Assembly: GCA_036796215.1 (NCBI GenBank)
Contig: DAIRDJ010000138.1
Location: 1 to 12,000, forward strand
DNA: 12,000 nt
Direction of reading: 5' to 3'
From: SLRI01 sp036796215
GTDB lineage: Bacteria > Pseudomonadota > Alphaproteobacteria > Geminicoccales > Geminicoccaceae
The translations under genes and the position numbers were made by a program. Positions 1-7,824 of this stretch are shown piece by piece (the stretch's first letter is position 1; each line of letters starts with the position of its first letter). A model generated the notes under the pieces. That model was not told where the DNA came from and searched no databases. It was given only the letters and a program-made list of their open reading frames with translations.

Positions 1-1166
1 GCTTCGGCCTCGTAGATTTCGGCTTCGCCGTCGCGGATGGTGTAGACGGATTTGAGGCGGCCGCGGCGGACGTGCTGGAGGATCGAGGAGACGGTGGTTT
101 CGCGCGGGTTAATGGCGACATCGAGGCCGATGAGGCGGACCAGCAGGTTGTAGGTGACGTTGTTGACCAGCGCCAGGGCGCGGCTGCAGCCGAGGCGTTT
201 GGCCAGGAGCCCTGCCATGATGTTGACTTCGTCGTCGTTGGTGACGGTGACGATGGCCTGGGCGTTCTTGACGTTGGCTTCCTCGAGCAGGGCGCGGTCG
301 CGGGCGTCGCCGCAGAGCACGGTGGCGCGCTGGAGCTCGTCGGCGATGACTTCGGCGCGTTCGGGGTTGGCCTCGATCACCTTGATCGAGAGGTGCGGGT
401 AGCGGATCTCGAGCTCGTGCGCCAGGAAGAGGCCGATATTGCCGCCGCCGACGATGATGATGCGGTCGCTCATCCGCTCGTCGCAGCCGAAGGCGGGCAG
501 GGCGCGTTCCAGATGGGCGGTCTCGACGACCATGTAGACCTCGTCGCCGGCGCGGAGCTGGTCGTCGGCGTGGGGGATGAAGAACTGCTCGTCGCGGACC
601 ACGCCGACGCAGACCAGGTGCAGGTCGGGAAAGAGGTAGGTGAGCTGCCTGAGCGGGGTGTTGATGATCGGCGTCGTCTCGGTGCAGCGCACGGCGATCA
701 GCCGGACCCGGTCCTCGGCGAACGGCACCACGTTGAGGGCACCCGGCACCTCGAGCCTGAGCGCAATGGCATGCGCCACCTCGACCTCGGGCGAGATGAC
801 GACGTCGATCGGCATGTGGTCGCGCCTGAAGAGGTCGGCGAAGCGGTCCTGCAGGTAGTCCTGCTGGCGGATGCGGGCGATCTTGGTCGGCACGTTGAAG
901 AGGGTGTGGACGACCTGGCAGGCGACCATGTTGACCTCGTCGACCTGCGTCACCGCGATGAACATGTCGGCGTCGTCCGCACCGGCCGCTTCCAGGGTCG
1001 AGGGGTGCGAGGCGTGGCCGAGCATCGCCTGGATGTCGAGGTGGTCGCCGATCTTCTTCACCAGCTCGGGCCGCTGGTCGATGATGACGACATCGTTGCC
1101 GGCGGCGGCCAGGTAGCGGGCGATGTTGTAGCCGACGAGCCCGGCGCCGGCGACGATCACCTTCAC
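1..1166 (-). CDS. trkA: Trk potassium uptake regulatory protein TrkA (C-terminus cut by window edge)
   Basis: This is the cytosolic NAD(H)-binding regulatory subunit of the Trk/Ktr K+ uptake system, which gates the TrkH/TrkG membrane channel. About 388 residues are visible; family members are near 458, so roughly 70 are missing past the left edge. The chain starts VKVIVAGAGLVG, a Rossmann GxGxxG motif at residues 7-12, with the acidic residue after strand 2 at D30. It has the first TrkA_C region at about 140-215, and a second Rossmann half opens with IIIVGGGNIG (GGGNIG about 240-245). This duplicated RCK_N/RCK_C layout is diagnostic of TrkA. The GTG at 1166 is chosen because it lies directly before the first beta strand and no ATG occurs nearby in frame; no clear Shine-Dalgarno is seen. 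The gene lies 31 nt after ntrX on the same strand, so it is probably cotranscribed. The ntrX-trkA order is widespread in alphaproteobacteria. Confidence 0.97.
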   Translation of the reverse strand, partial: MKVIVAGAGLVGYNIARYLAAAGNDVVIIDQRPELVKKIGDHLDIQAMLGHASHPSTLEAAGADDADMFIAVTQVDEVNMVACQVVHTLFNVPTKIARIRQQDYLQDRFADLFRRDHMPIDVVISPEVEVAHAIALRLEVPGALNVVPFAEDRVRLIAVRCTETTPIINTPLRQLTYLFPDLHLVCVGVVRDEQFFIPHADDQLRAGDEVYMVVETAHLERALPAFGCDERMSDRIIIVGGGNIGLFLAHELEIRYPHLSIKVIEANPERAEVIADELQRATVLCGDARDRALLEEANVKNAQAIVTVTNDDEVNIMAGLLAKRLGCSRALALVNNVTYNLLVRLIGLDVAINPRETTVSSILQHVRRGRLKSVYTIRDGEAEIYEAE

Positions 1167-1197
1167 GGGCGGATCCCGGGCTCAGCCAAGGAGGCGT

Positions 1198-2577
1198 TCA
1201 GTCGTCACTGTGCAGGCCGAGGGTCTTGAGCTTCCGGTGCAGGGCCGAGCGCTCCATGCCGACGAAATTGGCGGTGCGCGAGATGTTGCCGCCGAAGCGT
1301 TGCAGCTGGGATTGCAGGTAGGTGCGCTCGAACTGCTCGCGGGCGTCGCGCAGCGGCATCGAGACGAACTCGCCATTGGCCCTGGGGTCCATGCCCTTGG
1401 TCGCACTGTCGGTGAGCTCGGGCGGCAATCCGGCGATGGTGATCGGCTCCCTGTCCTCGCCCGCCATGATCAGCATCCACTCGATGGTGTTCTTGAGCTG
1501 GCGGACGTCGCCCGGCCATTCGGCGGTCTGCAGGATGGCCATGGCGCCGTCGGCGATCTCGCGCGCGGCGAGGCCGGAATCGGTAGCGGCCTGGGCCATG
1601 AAGTGGCGCGCCATGTCGGGGATGTCGGTGCGGTGCTCGGCGAGTGCGGGCACCTCGATCGGCACCACGTTGATGCGGTAGTAGAGGTCTTCCCTGAACC
1701 GGCCGGCGCTCATCTCGACCTGCAGGTTGCGGTTGGTGGTGGCGATCACCCGCACGTCGACCTCGCGGCGGTTGTTGCCGCCGGGCCGGGTGAAGCTCTT
1801 CTCCTGCAGTGCCCTGAGCACTTTGCCCTGGGTTTCGAGCGGCATGTCGGCGATCTCGTCGAGCAAGAGCGTGCCACCGTCGGCGCGCTCTAGGGCACCG
1901 ATCACCCGCGGCTGGTCGGGTGCCATGAAGCCGGGCTCGCAGCCGAAGAGCTCGATATCGACCCGTTCGGGGCTCAGTGCCGCGCAATTGACGACGACGA
2001 ACGGGCCGTCGGCGCGCCTGGAATGGGCATGCAGCAGGCGGGCCACGATCTCCTTGCCACTGCCGGGCGGGCCGCTGATCAGGATCCGGCTGTTGGTCGG
2101 CCCGACCCTTTGAATGGTGCCCTTGAGCTTGCTGATCGCGGGCGAGGTGCCGATCAGCTCGAGCTTTTGCGCCTTGGACCTGAGCTCCTCGTTCTCGCGC
2201 CTGAGCCTGGAGAGCTCCATCGCCCGCTCGACCGCGAGCAGCAGGCGGTCGGATTTGAACGGCTTCTCGATGAAGTCGTGCGCCCCCTTCTTGATGGCGG
2301 CGACCGCCGTCTCGATGGTGCCGTGGCCGGAGAACATGATGACCGGCAGATCGGGGTAGCTGGCGCGCACGTGATCGAGGATCTGCACGCCGTCCATCCG
2401 GCTGCCCTCGAGCCAGATGTCGAGCAGCATCAAGGCCGGCGGTTTCTTCGCCACTTCCCGCAGGGCCTCGTCGCTGGTCGCCGCCATGCGCGGCTGGTAG
2501 CCCTCGTCCTCGAGAACCGCTGCCACGACCTCGCGGATGGCGGCCTCATCGTCGACGATCAAAACGTCCTTGCTCAT
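1198..2577 (-). CDS. ntrX: NtrX, AAA+ response regulator partner of NtrY
   Basis: A 459-residue response regulator. The receiver domain (1-120) has the acidic pair DD at 9-10, phospho-acceptor D53 in LLDIWLEG and conserved K105. The AAA+ domain has Walker A GPPGSGKE at 169-176 and Walker B LLLDE at 237-241. A Fis-type helix-turn-helix lies at about 428-452, ending near ALHRKLKTLGL. The loop that carries GAFTGA in sigma-54 activators reads roughly GCEPGFMAPDQPR (212-224), so the sigma-54 contact is missing, as is typical of NtrX. It should therefore bind DNA and act without opening sigma-54 complexes. By homology it is phosphorylated by NtrY and takes part in nitrogen, redox or envelope control. 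The ATG at 2577 is preferred because MSKDVLIVDD begins the receiver fold and places D53 correctly. A TTG at 2613 would add 12 residues and overlap the end of ntrY. ntrY ends 32 nt upstream. Confidence 0.96.
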   Translation of the reverse strand: MSKDVLIVDDEAAIREVVAAVLEDEGYQPRMAATSDEALREVAKKPPALMLLDIWLEGSRMDGVQILDHVRASYPDLPVIMFSGHGTIETAVAAIKKGAHDFIEKPFKSDRLLLAVERAMELSRLRRENEELRSKAQKLELIGTSPAISKLKGTIQRVGPTNSRILISGPPGSGKEIVARLLHAHSRRADGPFVVVNCAALSPERVDIELFGCEPGFMAPDQPRVIGALERADGGTLLLDEIADMPLETQGKVLRALQEKSFTRPGGNNRREVDVRVIATTNRNLQVEMSAGRFREDLYYRINVVPIEVPALAEHRTDIPDMARHFMAQAATDSGLAAREIADGAMAILQTAEWPGDVRQLKNTIEWMLIMAGEDREPITIAGLPPELTDSATKGMDPRANGEFVSMPLRDAREQFERTYLQSQLQRFGGNISRTANFVGMERSALHRKLKTLGLHSDD

Positions 2578-2609
2578 GCTCACTATCCGTTGCGGCCGGT
2601 GGTTTCCGG

Positions 2610-5012
2610 TCAACCCGCCCGGCGCTCCCCTCGATTCTTGCGGTCCTCGACGATGCGATCGGCCGGGAAGACCAGCCGGACCAGGGCACCGCCACTGTCA
2701 CTTTGATCCAGCTCCACGCGTCCGGCGTGTTCCTCCATAATCTTGTGCACGATGGCAAGCCCCAACCCGGTGCCCTTGGCCTTGGTGGTGACGTAGGGCT
2801 CGAGGAAGCGCCGGCGCTCGCCCGGCGGGAAGCCTGGGCCGTTGTCGGCGACGTCCAGCTCGAGCTCGTGCTCGCGACGTGTGGCGGTGATGCGTATCAC
2901 AGGTGTGGCGATTGGGCCACCATGATCGCCGGCCCCGCCCAGATTCCCGCCCAGATCATTGGCGGCGCGGCTCTCCTGCAGCGCCTGGGCCGCGTTCTGC
3001 AGCACGTTGTTGAGCGCCTGGCTGATCTTCTCGGCGTCACAGTCGAGGTAGAGGCCGGCGAGCTCTGCGAGGCCGACCTCGACCTGCAGATCGGGCCAGG
3101 CGCCGGCCTGCAACTCGACCGCGTGGTGGACGAGCTCGGCCAGGGGCTCCGGGCGCATCTGCGCGTCGGGCATCCGGGCGAAGGCCGAGAACTCGCGGAT
3201 CAGCCGGCCGATGACGTCGACCTGGCGGATGATGGTGTCGATCGACCGGGCGAAGGACGAGCGGTCGGCCTCGGCGATCTGGCCCTGGAACTTGCGCCCG
3301 AGTCGTTCGGCGGAGAGCTGGATCGGGGTGAGCGGGTTCTTGATCTCGTGCGCGATGCGCCGCGCCACCTCGGCCCAGGCGGCCTGGCGCTGCGCGCTCA
3401 AAAGGGCAGTGATGTCGTCGAAGGTGAGGACGTAGCCGACGATCCGGTCGGGGTCGTCCGGGCTCTCGGCGACACCGGCACGCTGGGCGGCGAGGCGGAC
3501 CAGGAGCGTGTATTCGGCGGCCGCCCGGTGAACCGTCACCTGGGCCTGGACGGTCTGGCCCAGAGCCAGTTCCGGCTGGTCGAAGAGCGGCAGCGTCTCG
3601 GGCAGGACGCGGGCGATATCGGCGCCCATGATCTCGATCTCGTGGGCACCGAGGCCGGTGGGCTCGGCGGCGTCGCGCTCGCTGTCGTCGCCGCGTGGCC
3701 GCTCCCTGGCACCGGTCTCGAGAAAGCGGGCGGCGGCCCGGTTGGGCAGGATGATGCGGCGGCTTTCGTCGAGGCCGATCACCCCGGCGGTCACCCCGGA
3801 GAGCACGGCCTCGGTGAACCGGCGCCGGCCGTCGAGCTGGTGGTTGGCGTCGATCAGCTCGGCCCGCTGGTTCTGCAGCTGTGTCGCCATCCGGTTGAAG
3901 GCGCGGCTCAAGACGGCGATCTCGTCGTCGCTCGGGCCCTCCTCGACCCGGGCCAAAAGGTCGCCCGTGCGCACCCGGTCGGCGGCGTTGATCAGCTGGC
4001 CGATCGGCCGGACCAGCTGATCGGCGACGACCATCCCGGTCCAGACGGCGGCGAGCAGCAGGAGCAGGGCCACGAGGCCGAACAGGGCTGCCGAGGTGAA
4101 CTGGATGCGGCCCCGTTCGGACTGCAGCTCCTGGTACTCGCTGAAGACCCGCTGGGTCTGCTCCATGTAGCCCAGCACCTGGGCGTCGATGAACCGGCCG
4201 ACGAAGAGATAGGCCTCGCCGAAGCCGAAAAGCGGAACGAGGGCGCGGACCCGGTCGTCGGCCGAGGAGGTCAGGACGACCACCTCGCCGGCCTCGGCAC
4301 GGGCCAGTTCCTCGGGCGGCAGGTAGTCGATATCGAGGCTGAAGCTGAGCCCGGTTCTGGCGAGGACGTTGCCGAGGCGGTCGAAGACGATGGCCTCGGT
4401 CAAGGAGCGCACGGCGGCCTGGCCCGCCACGAACTGCTGCAGCAACTCGGGATCACCGATCAGCATGGCCCCTTGGCGGTTGAGGTCGGCGGCCATGGCC
4501 AGCGCATCGGCGCGGATGTTCTCCTTGTGCTCCTCGAGATAGGCCTGGGCGACGTTCATCGAGTTGTCGAGGGCGGTGCGGATCCGGTCGCCGAACCAGG
4601 TCTCGAGGCCGGAGGAGAGGAAGAGGACCGAGAAGACCGAGACGACGATCGCCGGCAGCACCGCGATGACGCCGAAGAGGGCGACGAGCCGGCCGTGCAG
4701 CTTGGAGCCGGCGAGTCCCTGGCGGCGCTGCAGGACGAGCTTGACCAGCCGCCGGGCGACCAGCACGCCGAGCAGCAAGAGGAGGATGAGGTCGATATTG
4801 AGCAGCAGGACGACCGTCTGCACGCTCCGCCCGGAGGGCGGTGCCGTGGAGATGACCGCATAGGTGGTGATGCCCGAGATGACCGCGAGCACGGTCAACA
4901 GCAGCGCCAGCTTGCGCTCGAGGTTCAGCGCCTTGAGCCGGCCGAGCAGGGTCTCGCCCTTGGGCAGCTGCGGCAGGGATTTGGTCAGGGTGGCGAGCGA
5001 GGGTGTGTCCAA
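2610..5012 (-). CDS. ntrY: NtrY, transmembrane nitrogen-sensor histidine kinase
   Basis: An 800-residue membrane histidine kinase, close to the usual NtrY length (about 750-800), that phosphorylates NtrX. Hydrophobic segments lie at about 35-54, 66-86, 108-133 and 306-330. The stretch from about 134 to 305 is probably the periplasmic sensor. Then follow a HAMP linker (about 331-385, starting DQLVRPIGQLI), a PAS domain (about 398-535) and the HisKA helix with H-box RRIAHEIKNPLTP (phospho-acceptor H555). The ATPase domain has N-box LNNVLQNAAQAL (667-678), G1 VADNGPGFP (721-729) and G2 KGTGLGLAI (746-754). A Gly-rich stretch at about 685-700 between N-box and G1 looks like an extended linker. 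No ATG or GTG lies near the start in frame. The TTG at 5012, preceded by GGGAG four bases upstream, is the best start and gives the expected cytosolic N-tail. The ntrC stop is 89 nt upstream. Confidence 0.95.
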   Translation of the reverse strand: MDTPSLATLTKSLPQLPKGETLLGRLKALNLERKLALLLTVLAVISGITTYAVISTAPPSGRSVQTVVLLLNIDLILLLLLGVLVARRLVKLVLQRRQGLAGSKLHGRLVALFGVIAVLPAIVVSVFSVLFLSSGLETWFGDRIRTALDNSMNVAQAYLEEHKENIRADALAMAADLNRQGAMLIGDPELLQQFVAGQAAVRSLTEAIVFDRLGNVLARTGLSFSLDIDYLPPEELARAEAGEVVVLTSSADDRVRALVPLFGFGEAYLFVGRFIDAQVLGYMEQTQRVFSEYQELQSERGRIQFTSAALFGLVALLLLLAAVWTGMVVADQLVRPIGQLINAADRVRTGDLLARVEEGPSDDEIAVLSRAFNRMATQLQNQRAELIDANHQLDGRRRFTEAVLSGVTAGVIGLDESRRIILPNRAAARFLETGARERPRGDDSERDAAEPTGLGAHEIEIMGADIARVLPETLPLFDQPELALGQTVQAQVTVHRAAAEYTLLVRLAAQRAGVAESPDDPDRIVGYVLTFDDITALLSAQRQAAWAEVARRIAHEIKNPLTPIQLSAERLGRKFQGQIAEADRSSFARSIDTIIRQVDVIGRLIREFSAFARMPDAQMRPEPLAELVHHAVELQAGAWPDLQVEVGLAELAGLYLDCDAEKISQALNNVLQNAAQALQESRAANDLGGNLGGAGDHGGPIATPVIRITATRREHELELDVADNGPGFPPGERRRFLEPYVTTKAKGTGLGLAIVHKIMEEHAGRVELDQSDSGGALVRLVFPADRIVEDRKNRGERRAG

Positions 5013-5016
5013 GGGG

Positions 5017-5021
5017 CTCCC
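5017..5021 (-). promoter_or_regulatory. Ribosome binding site deciding the ntrY TTG start
   Basis: On the minus strand GGGAG lies four bases before a TTG codon at 5012-5010. It is the only Shine-Dalgarno-like sequence near the N-terminus of the NtrY frame, and that frame has no ATG or GTG between the ntrC stop and the first membrane segment. The spacing is short but usable. This supports a TTG start for ntrY. Confidence 0.5.
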
Positions 5022-5063
5022 AGCGCAGTACCTGTCCGGCCGGATGGCACTGGCTGCCGCCGG

Positions 5064-5088
5064 GGCCGGTCGCGATCGGGCGCCGGCC
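5064..5088 (-). repeat. GC-rich inverted repeat in the ntrC-ntrY gap
   Basis: Arms GGCCGG (5064-5069) and CCGGCC (5083-5088) are perfect complements around a 13-base loop. The repeat lies in the 89-nt leader between the ntrC stop (5102) and the ntrY start (5012). No T-run follows on the minus strand, so a full terminator is unlikely. It could modulate ntrY expression relative to ntrBC or stabilise mRNA ends. GC-rich DNA produces such repeats by chance, so confidence in function is low. Confidence 0.25.
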
Positions 5089-5101
5089 GTGGCGCTCCGG
5101 G

Positions 5102-6544
5102 TCAGGGACTGCGGACGATATGGATGTCCAGCTCCCGGATTTTCTTGCGAAGTGTGTTGCGGTTCAAGCCCAGGATGTCGGCGGCACGCAATTGATTGCC
5201 GCGCGTGGCCTGCAGGGCCCGGGCGATCAGCGGCCGCTCGAACTCCTCGAGCACCCGGGCATAGACGCCGGGCGGCGGCAAGTCGCCGTCGAAGCTGGCG
5301 AAATAGCGGTCGACATGGTGCGCCACCGCCCCGCTCAGGCTCTCCGCCGCGGGATCGGGAGCATCGGTGGCACTCGGCCGCTGCGTCTGGGCGAGCTCGG
5401 CCTCGATCACGCTCTCGCCGATCACGTCCTCGCTGTAGAGGACGGCGAGGCGGCGGACGAGATTCTCGAGCTCGCGCACGTTGCCGGGCCAGCCATGCGC
5501 CTTGAGCCTTCGGATGGCGTCGGGATCGAGGGTCTTGAGCGGCAGGCCCTCCGCGTTGGCCTTGGCGAGGAAGTGCTGGGCCAGGGCCGGGATGTCGTCG
5601 AGGCGTTCGCGCAGGGCGGGCAGGCGCAGCGGCACGACGTTGAGGCGGTAGAAGAGGTCTTCCCGGAAGAGGCCCTGGCTCACCATCTGCTGCAGGTTGC
5701 GGTGGCTGGCGGCGACGATCCGGACATTGGCCTTGACCGGCTGGTTGCCGCCCACCGGGATGAACTCGCCCTGCTGCAGGACGCGCAAGAGGCGGGTCTG
5801 GGCTTCGAGCGGCATGTCGCCGATCTCGTCGAGAAAGAGCGTGCCGCCTTCGGCCTGCTCGAACCTCCCGGCGCGCTTGGCCGAGGCGCCGGTGAACGAG
5901 CCCTTCTCGTGACCGAAGAGCTCGCTTTCGATCAGCTCGCGCGGGATGGCGGCCATGTTGACGGCGACGAAGGGGCCGTTCTTGCGCTTGCCGAAATCGT
6001 GCAGCGCCTTGGCGACCAGCTCCTTGCCAGTGCCGGAGTCCCCGGCGATCAGGACGGTGAGGTCGGTGCCGGTCAGCCTGGCGATGACCCGGTAGATCTC
6101 CTGCATCGCCGGCGCCCGGCCGATGATCGGCAGCTGCTCCTCGGGCAGCTGTGGTGCCGCGCGGTGCGTCTTCAGGTGGCGGCGCTCGAGCGAGCGCTGC
6201 ACGGCGGCGAGCAGGCTGTTGATGTCGAAGGGTTTCGGCAGGTATTCGAAGGCGCCGCGCTCGGTCGCCCGCACCGCTGTCAGGAGGGTGTTCCTGGCAC
6301 TCATGACGATGATCGGCAGCTCCGGGCGGAGCTGCTTGATGCGCGGCAAAAGATCGAGGCTGTTTTCGTCGGGCAGGCCCACATCGGTGATCACGACGTC
6401 GCCCTCGCCGGCCACGATCCAGCGCCAGAGCGAGCTTGCGATGCTGGTCGCCTGGACGTTGTAGCCCTGGCGCGACAGGGCCCGGGCGACCACGGTGCGG
6501 ATCGCGGCATCGTCCTCGGCGACGAGCACCGTCTCGCCGCTCAC
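5102..6544 (-). CDS. ntrC: NtrC, sigma-54-dependent nitrogen response regulator
   Basis: A 480-residue activator of nitrogen-assimilation genes, phosphorylated by NtrB. The receiver has DD at 11-12, phospho-acceptor D54 in VITDVGLPDE and K104. The AAA+ domain has Walker A GDSGTGKE (168-175), the sigma-54 contact loop as GSFTGA (215-220, a tolerated variant of GAFTGA), Walker B LFLDE (236-240) and the arginine-finger region around GLFREDLFYRLNVVP. A Fis-type helix-turn-helix (about 448-470, LRAADILGLNRNTLRKKI) ends the chain. The GTG at 6544 is chosen because it places the phosphorylated Asp at 54, as in enterobacterial NtrC, gives the usual length and follows a GAGG five bases upstream. An in-frame GTG at 6607 would add 21 unremarkable residues and overlap the ntrB stop by 4 nt (GTGA); it remains possible. 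It lies immediately downstream of ntrB. Confidence 0.96.
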   Translation of the reverse strand: MSGETVLVAEDDAAIRTVVARALSRQGYNVQATSIASSLWRWIVAGEGDVVITDVGLPDENSLDLLPRIKQLRPELPIIVMSARNTLLTAVRATERGAFEYLPKPFDINSLLAAVQRSLERRHLKTHRAAPQLPEEQLPIIGRAPAMQEIYRVIARLTGTDLTVLIAGDSGTGKELVAKALHDFGKRKNGPFVAVNMAAIPRELIESELFGHEKGSFTGASAKRAGRFEQAEGGTLFLDEIGDMPLEAQTRLLRVLQQGEFIPVGGNQPVKANVRIVAASHRNLQQMVSQGLFREDLFYRLNVVPLRLPALRERLDDIPALAQHFLAKANAEGLPLKTLDPDAIRRLKAHGWPGNVRELENLVRRLAVLYSEDVIGESVIEAELAQTQRPSATDAPDPAAESLSGAVAHHVDRYFASFDGDLPPPGVYARVLEEFERPLIARALQATRGNQLRAADILGLNRNTLRKKIRELDIHIVRSP

Positions 6545-6603
6545 AACCGCCTCGCCTGTCGCCGCATGTCCCGCTTCCCCGATCCGCTCGCCTCTGGCCG
6601 GCG

Positions 6604-7710
6604 TCACCTCGCCGCCGGCAATCGCACCTTGAAGACGGCACCCGGCTGGCCGTCGCCGTAGCTGACGAGCCCGCCATGCTCGCCGATGATCTTCGCCACC
6701 AGCGAGAGGCCGAGCCCGCTGCCCTTGGGCTTGGTCGAGACGAAGGGCTGGAAGAGGTGATCGACGAGGTCGACCGGCACGCCCGGGCCGTTGTCCTGGA
6801 CCTCGACCGTGATCGGCAGCTCGAGGCGATCACCGGCGGCACCCACGCTCATGCGCAGGCCGTGCTGGAATTGGGTGCGCAAGGTGATCTGGCCGCTCTC
6901 CCCGGGGGCCGCCTCGGCCGCGTTCTTGACCAGGTTCAAGAACACCTGGATCAGCTGGTCGCGATCGCAGTCGACGTCGGGCAGCGACGGATCGTAGCGC
7001 TCGACGAAGCGCAGGTGCCGGGCGAAGCCGTTCTGGGCCAGACGGCGGACGTGCTCGAGCACGCTGTGGATATTGACGGGCTTGCGCTCGATCCGCCCCG
7101 GCGCCGAGAAGGCGTCCATGCGATCGACCAGCGCACAGATCCGGTCGGTCTCGTCGCAGATCAGCTGAACGAGGCTCCGATCCTCCTCGTCCAACGACGG
7201 CAGCAGCAGCTGGGCGGCACCACGGATGCCAGAGAGCGGGTTCTTGACCTCGTGCGCCAGGGTCTGGGCGAGTCCGGCGATCGACCGGCCGGTATGCTGG
7301 TTCGCCGGCCGGCGGTCGAAGCGTTCGGCGAGCGAGCAGGGCTGCAGCACGAGCAAGAGCAGGTCCTCGGCCTCTGGCACGGGTGTGAGATGGGCATCGA
7401 CGACGCAGGTCCTGCCACGTTTGACAGCAAGTTCGATGCCATATTCCGAGATCGAGCCGGTCTGGTGCGAGGCCTGGCCGGCCAGCGCCAGGAGCGTGCT
7501 GTGCGGGGCGAGCAGGTCGTCGAGGGTCTTGCCGACCAGCACGGGCCGACCGAGCGAGAAGAGCTGCTCGGCTGCCGGGTTGGCGTAGACCACGGCACCA
7601 CCGTCCAAGAGCAGAATCGGGCTCGGCAGGTTCTCGACGATCACCGCCGGGTCGACGCCGTGGGCGAGGGCCGTTATGCGAGCGAGAGAACCATTCGCGA
7701 GGGCCGGCAT
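6604..7710 (-). CDS. ntrB: NtrB, cytosolic nitrogen-regulation sensor histidine kinase
   Basis: A 368-residue soluble histidine kinase/phosphatase for NtrC. In this family it is controlled by the PII protein in response to glutamine. No membrane segment is visible. A PAS domain spans about 19-125 (NLPSPILLLDGGAVVYANPAAEQLF at its start). The H-box LAQTLAHEVKNPLSGIRGA carries phospho-acceptor H153. The ATPase domain has N-box FLNLVKNAAEAA (257-268), G1 VQDNGPGVP (304-312) and G2 KGSGLGLSL (329-337). This is the full NtrB/GlnL layout. The ATG at 7710 is preferred, with a weak GGAA about six bases upstream; a TTG at 7722 would add four residues. It is the first gene of the minus-strand operon ntrB-ntrC-ntrY-ntrX-trkA. 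Upstream is a divergent gap rather than dusB (nifR3), which precedes ntrB in many alphaproteobacteria. Confidence 0.96.
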   Translation of the reverse strand: MPALANGSLARITALAHGVDPAVIVENLPSPILLLDGGAVVYANPAAEQLFSLGRPVLVGKTLDDLLAPHSTLLALAGQASHQTGSISEYGIELAVKRGRTCVVDAHLTPVPEAEDLLLLVLQPCSLAERFDRRPANQHTGRSIAGLAQTLAHEVKNPLSGIRGAAQLLLPSLDEEDRSLVQLICDETDRICALVDRMDAFSAPGRIERKPVNIHSVLEHVRRLAQNGFARHLRFVERYDPSLPDVDCDRDQLIQVFLNLVKNAAEAAPGESGQITLRTQFQHGLRMSVGAAGDRLELPITVEVQDNGPGVPVDLVDHLFQPFVSTKPKGSGLGLSLVAKIIGEHGGLVSYGDGQPGAVFKVRLPAAR

Positions 7711-7736
7711 GGGCGTTTCCAACTTTGACTGTTTTT

Positions 7737-7760
7737 TAGGCGGCTATGCCTGTCTGCCTA
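7737..7760 (-). repeat. Inverted repeat in the presumed ntrB leader
   Basis: Arms TAGGC (7737-7741) and GCCTA (7756-7760) are perfect complements separated by 14 bases. A run of six T (plus strand) abuts the left arm, giving an A-run on the ntrB-sense strand, so it is not a terminator for ntrB-directed transcription. It would lie at the very 5' end of the ntrB mRNA if the promoter at 7771-7800 is used. It could be an operator or an mRNA structure. Chance occurrence is possible. Confidence 0.25.
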
Positions 7761-7770
7761 CTGATAGGGC

Positions 7771-7800
7771 ATTATCTACGGTTTCCCGGGCATCTGTACA
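7771..7800 (-). promoter_or_regulatory. Candidate sigma-70 promoter for the ntrBCYX operon
   Basis: Read on the minus strand, TGTACA (7800-7795, four of six matches to TTGACA) lies 18 bases before GATAAT (7776-7771, five of six matches to TATAAT). Transcription would start near 7764 and give a leader of about 54 nt to the ntrB ATG at 7710. It lies in the least GC-rich part of the gap. This rests on visual consensus matching only; alphaproteobacterial housekeeping promoters often diverge from consensus. Confidence 0.35.
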
Positions 7801-7810
7801 AGCGCCACAA

Positions 7811-7821
7811 CTGATGATCAG
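7811..7821. promoter_or_regulatory. 11-base palindrome, possible operator
   Basis: CTGATGATCAG is a perfect 5-1-5 palindrome. It lies just upstream of the candidate ntrB -35 box at 7800-7795 and about 40 bases before the ispDF start, so a bound dimeric regulator could affect either operon. It does not match the known NtrC site (TGCACC-N5-GGTGCA). Short palindromes can occur by chance. Confidence 0.25.
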
Positions 7822-7824
7822 CTC

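Noticed and set aside
72..1229. Plus-strand open frame of 385 codons
   Set aside because: It is antisense to trkA, which shows clear Rossmann motifs on the minus strand; composition is Asp/Gly/Val-biased shadow.
2703..5195. Long plus-strand open frame of 830 codons
   Set aside because: It lies antisense to ntrY, whose kinase motifs are complete. The translation is repetitive Gly/Asp/Glu/Val-rich without a fold pattern, the usual mirror of a GC-rich gene.
6545..6607. Longer NtrC N-terminus from the GTG at 6607 overlapping ntrB
   Set aside because: It adds 21 residues without a fold and shifts the phosphorylated Asp from 54 to 75. The 4-nt overlap keeps it possible, so it is noted as an alternative only.
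5003..6661. Plus-strand open frame of 552 codons
   Set aside because: It mirrors ntrC on the opposite strand and has no recognisable domain.
5013..6842. In-frame minus-strand extension upstream of ntrY, which would give a 1410-residue protein
   Set aside because: The extension is an Arg/Pro/Ala-rich shadow of ntrC in another frame. The NtrY fold begins at about 5012.
7725..7750. TTGACT with TATGCC as a plus-strand promoter for ispDF
   Set aside because: The spacing between the two hexamers is only 14 bases and the -10 match is poor.
7786..7812. Sigma-54 -24/-12 promoter facing ntrB around TGGCGC
   Set aside because: No GC doublet lies at the required distance from the GG, so the core signature is not met.
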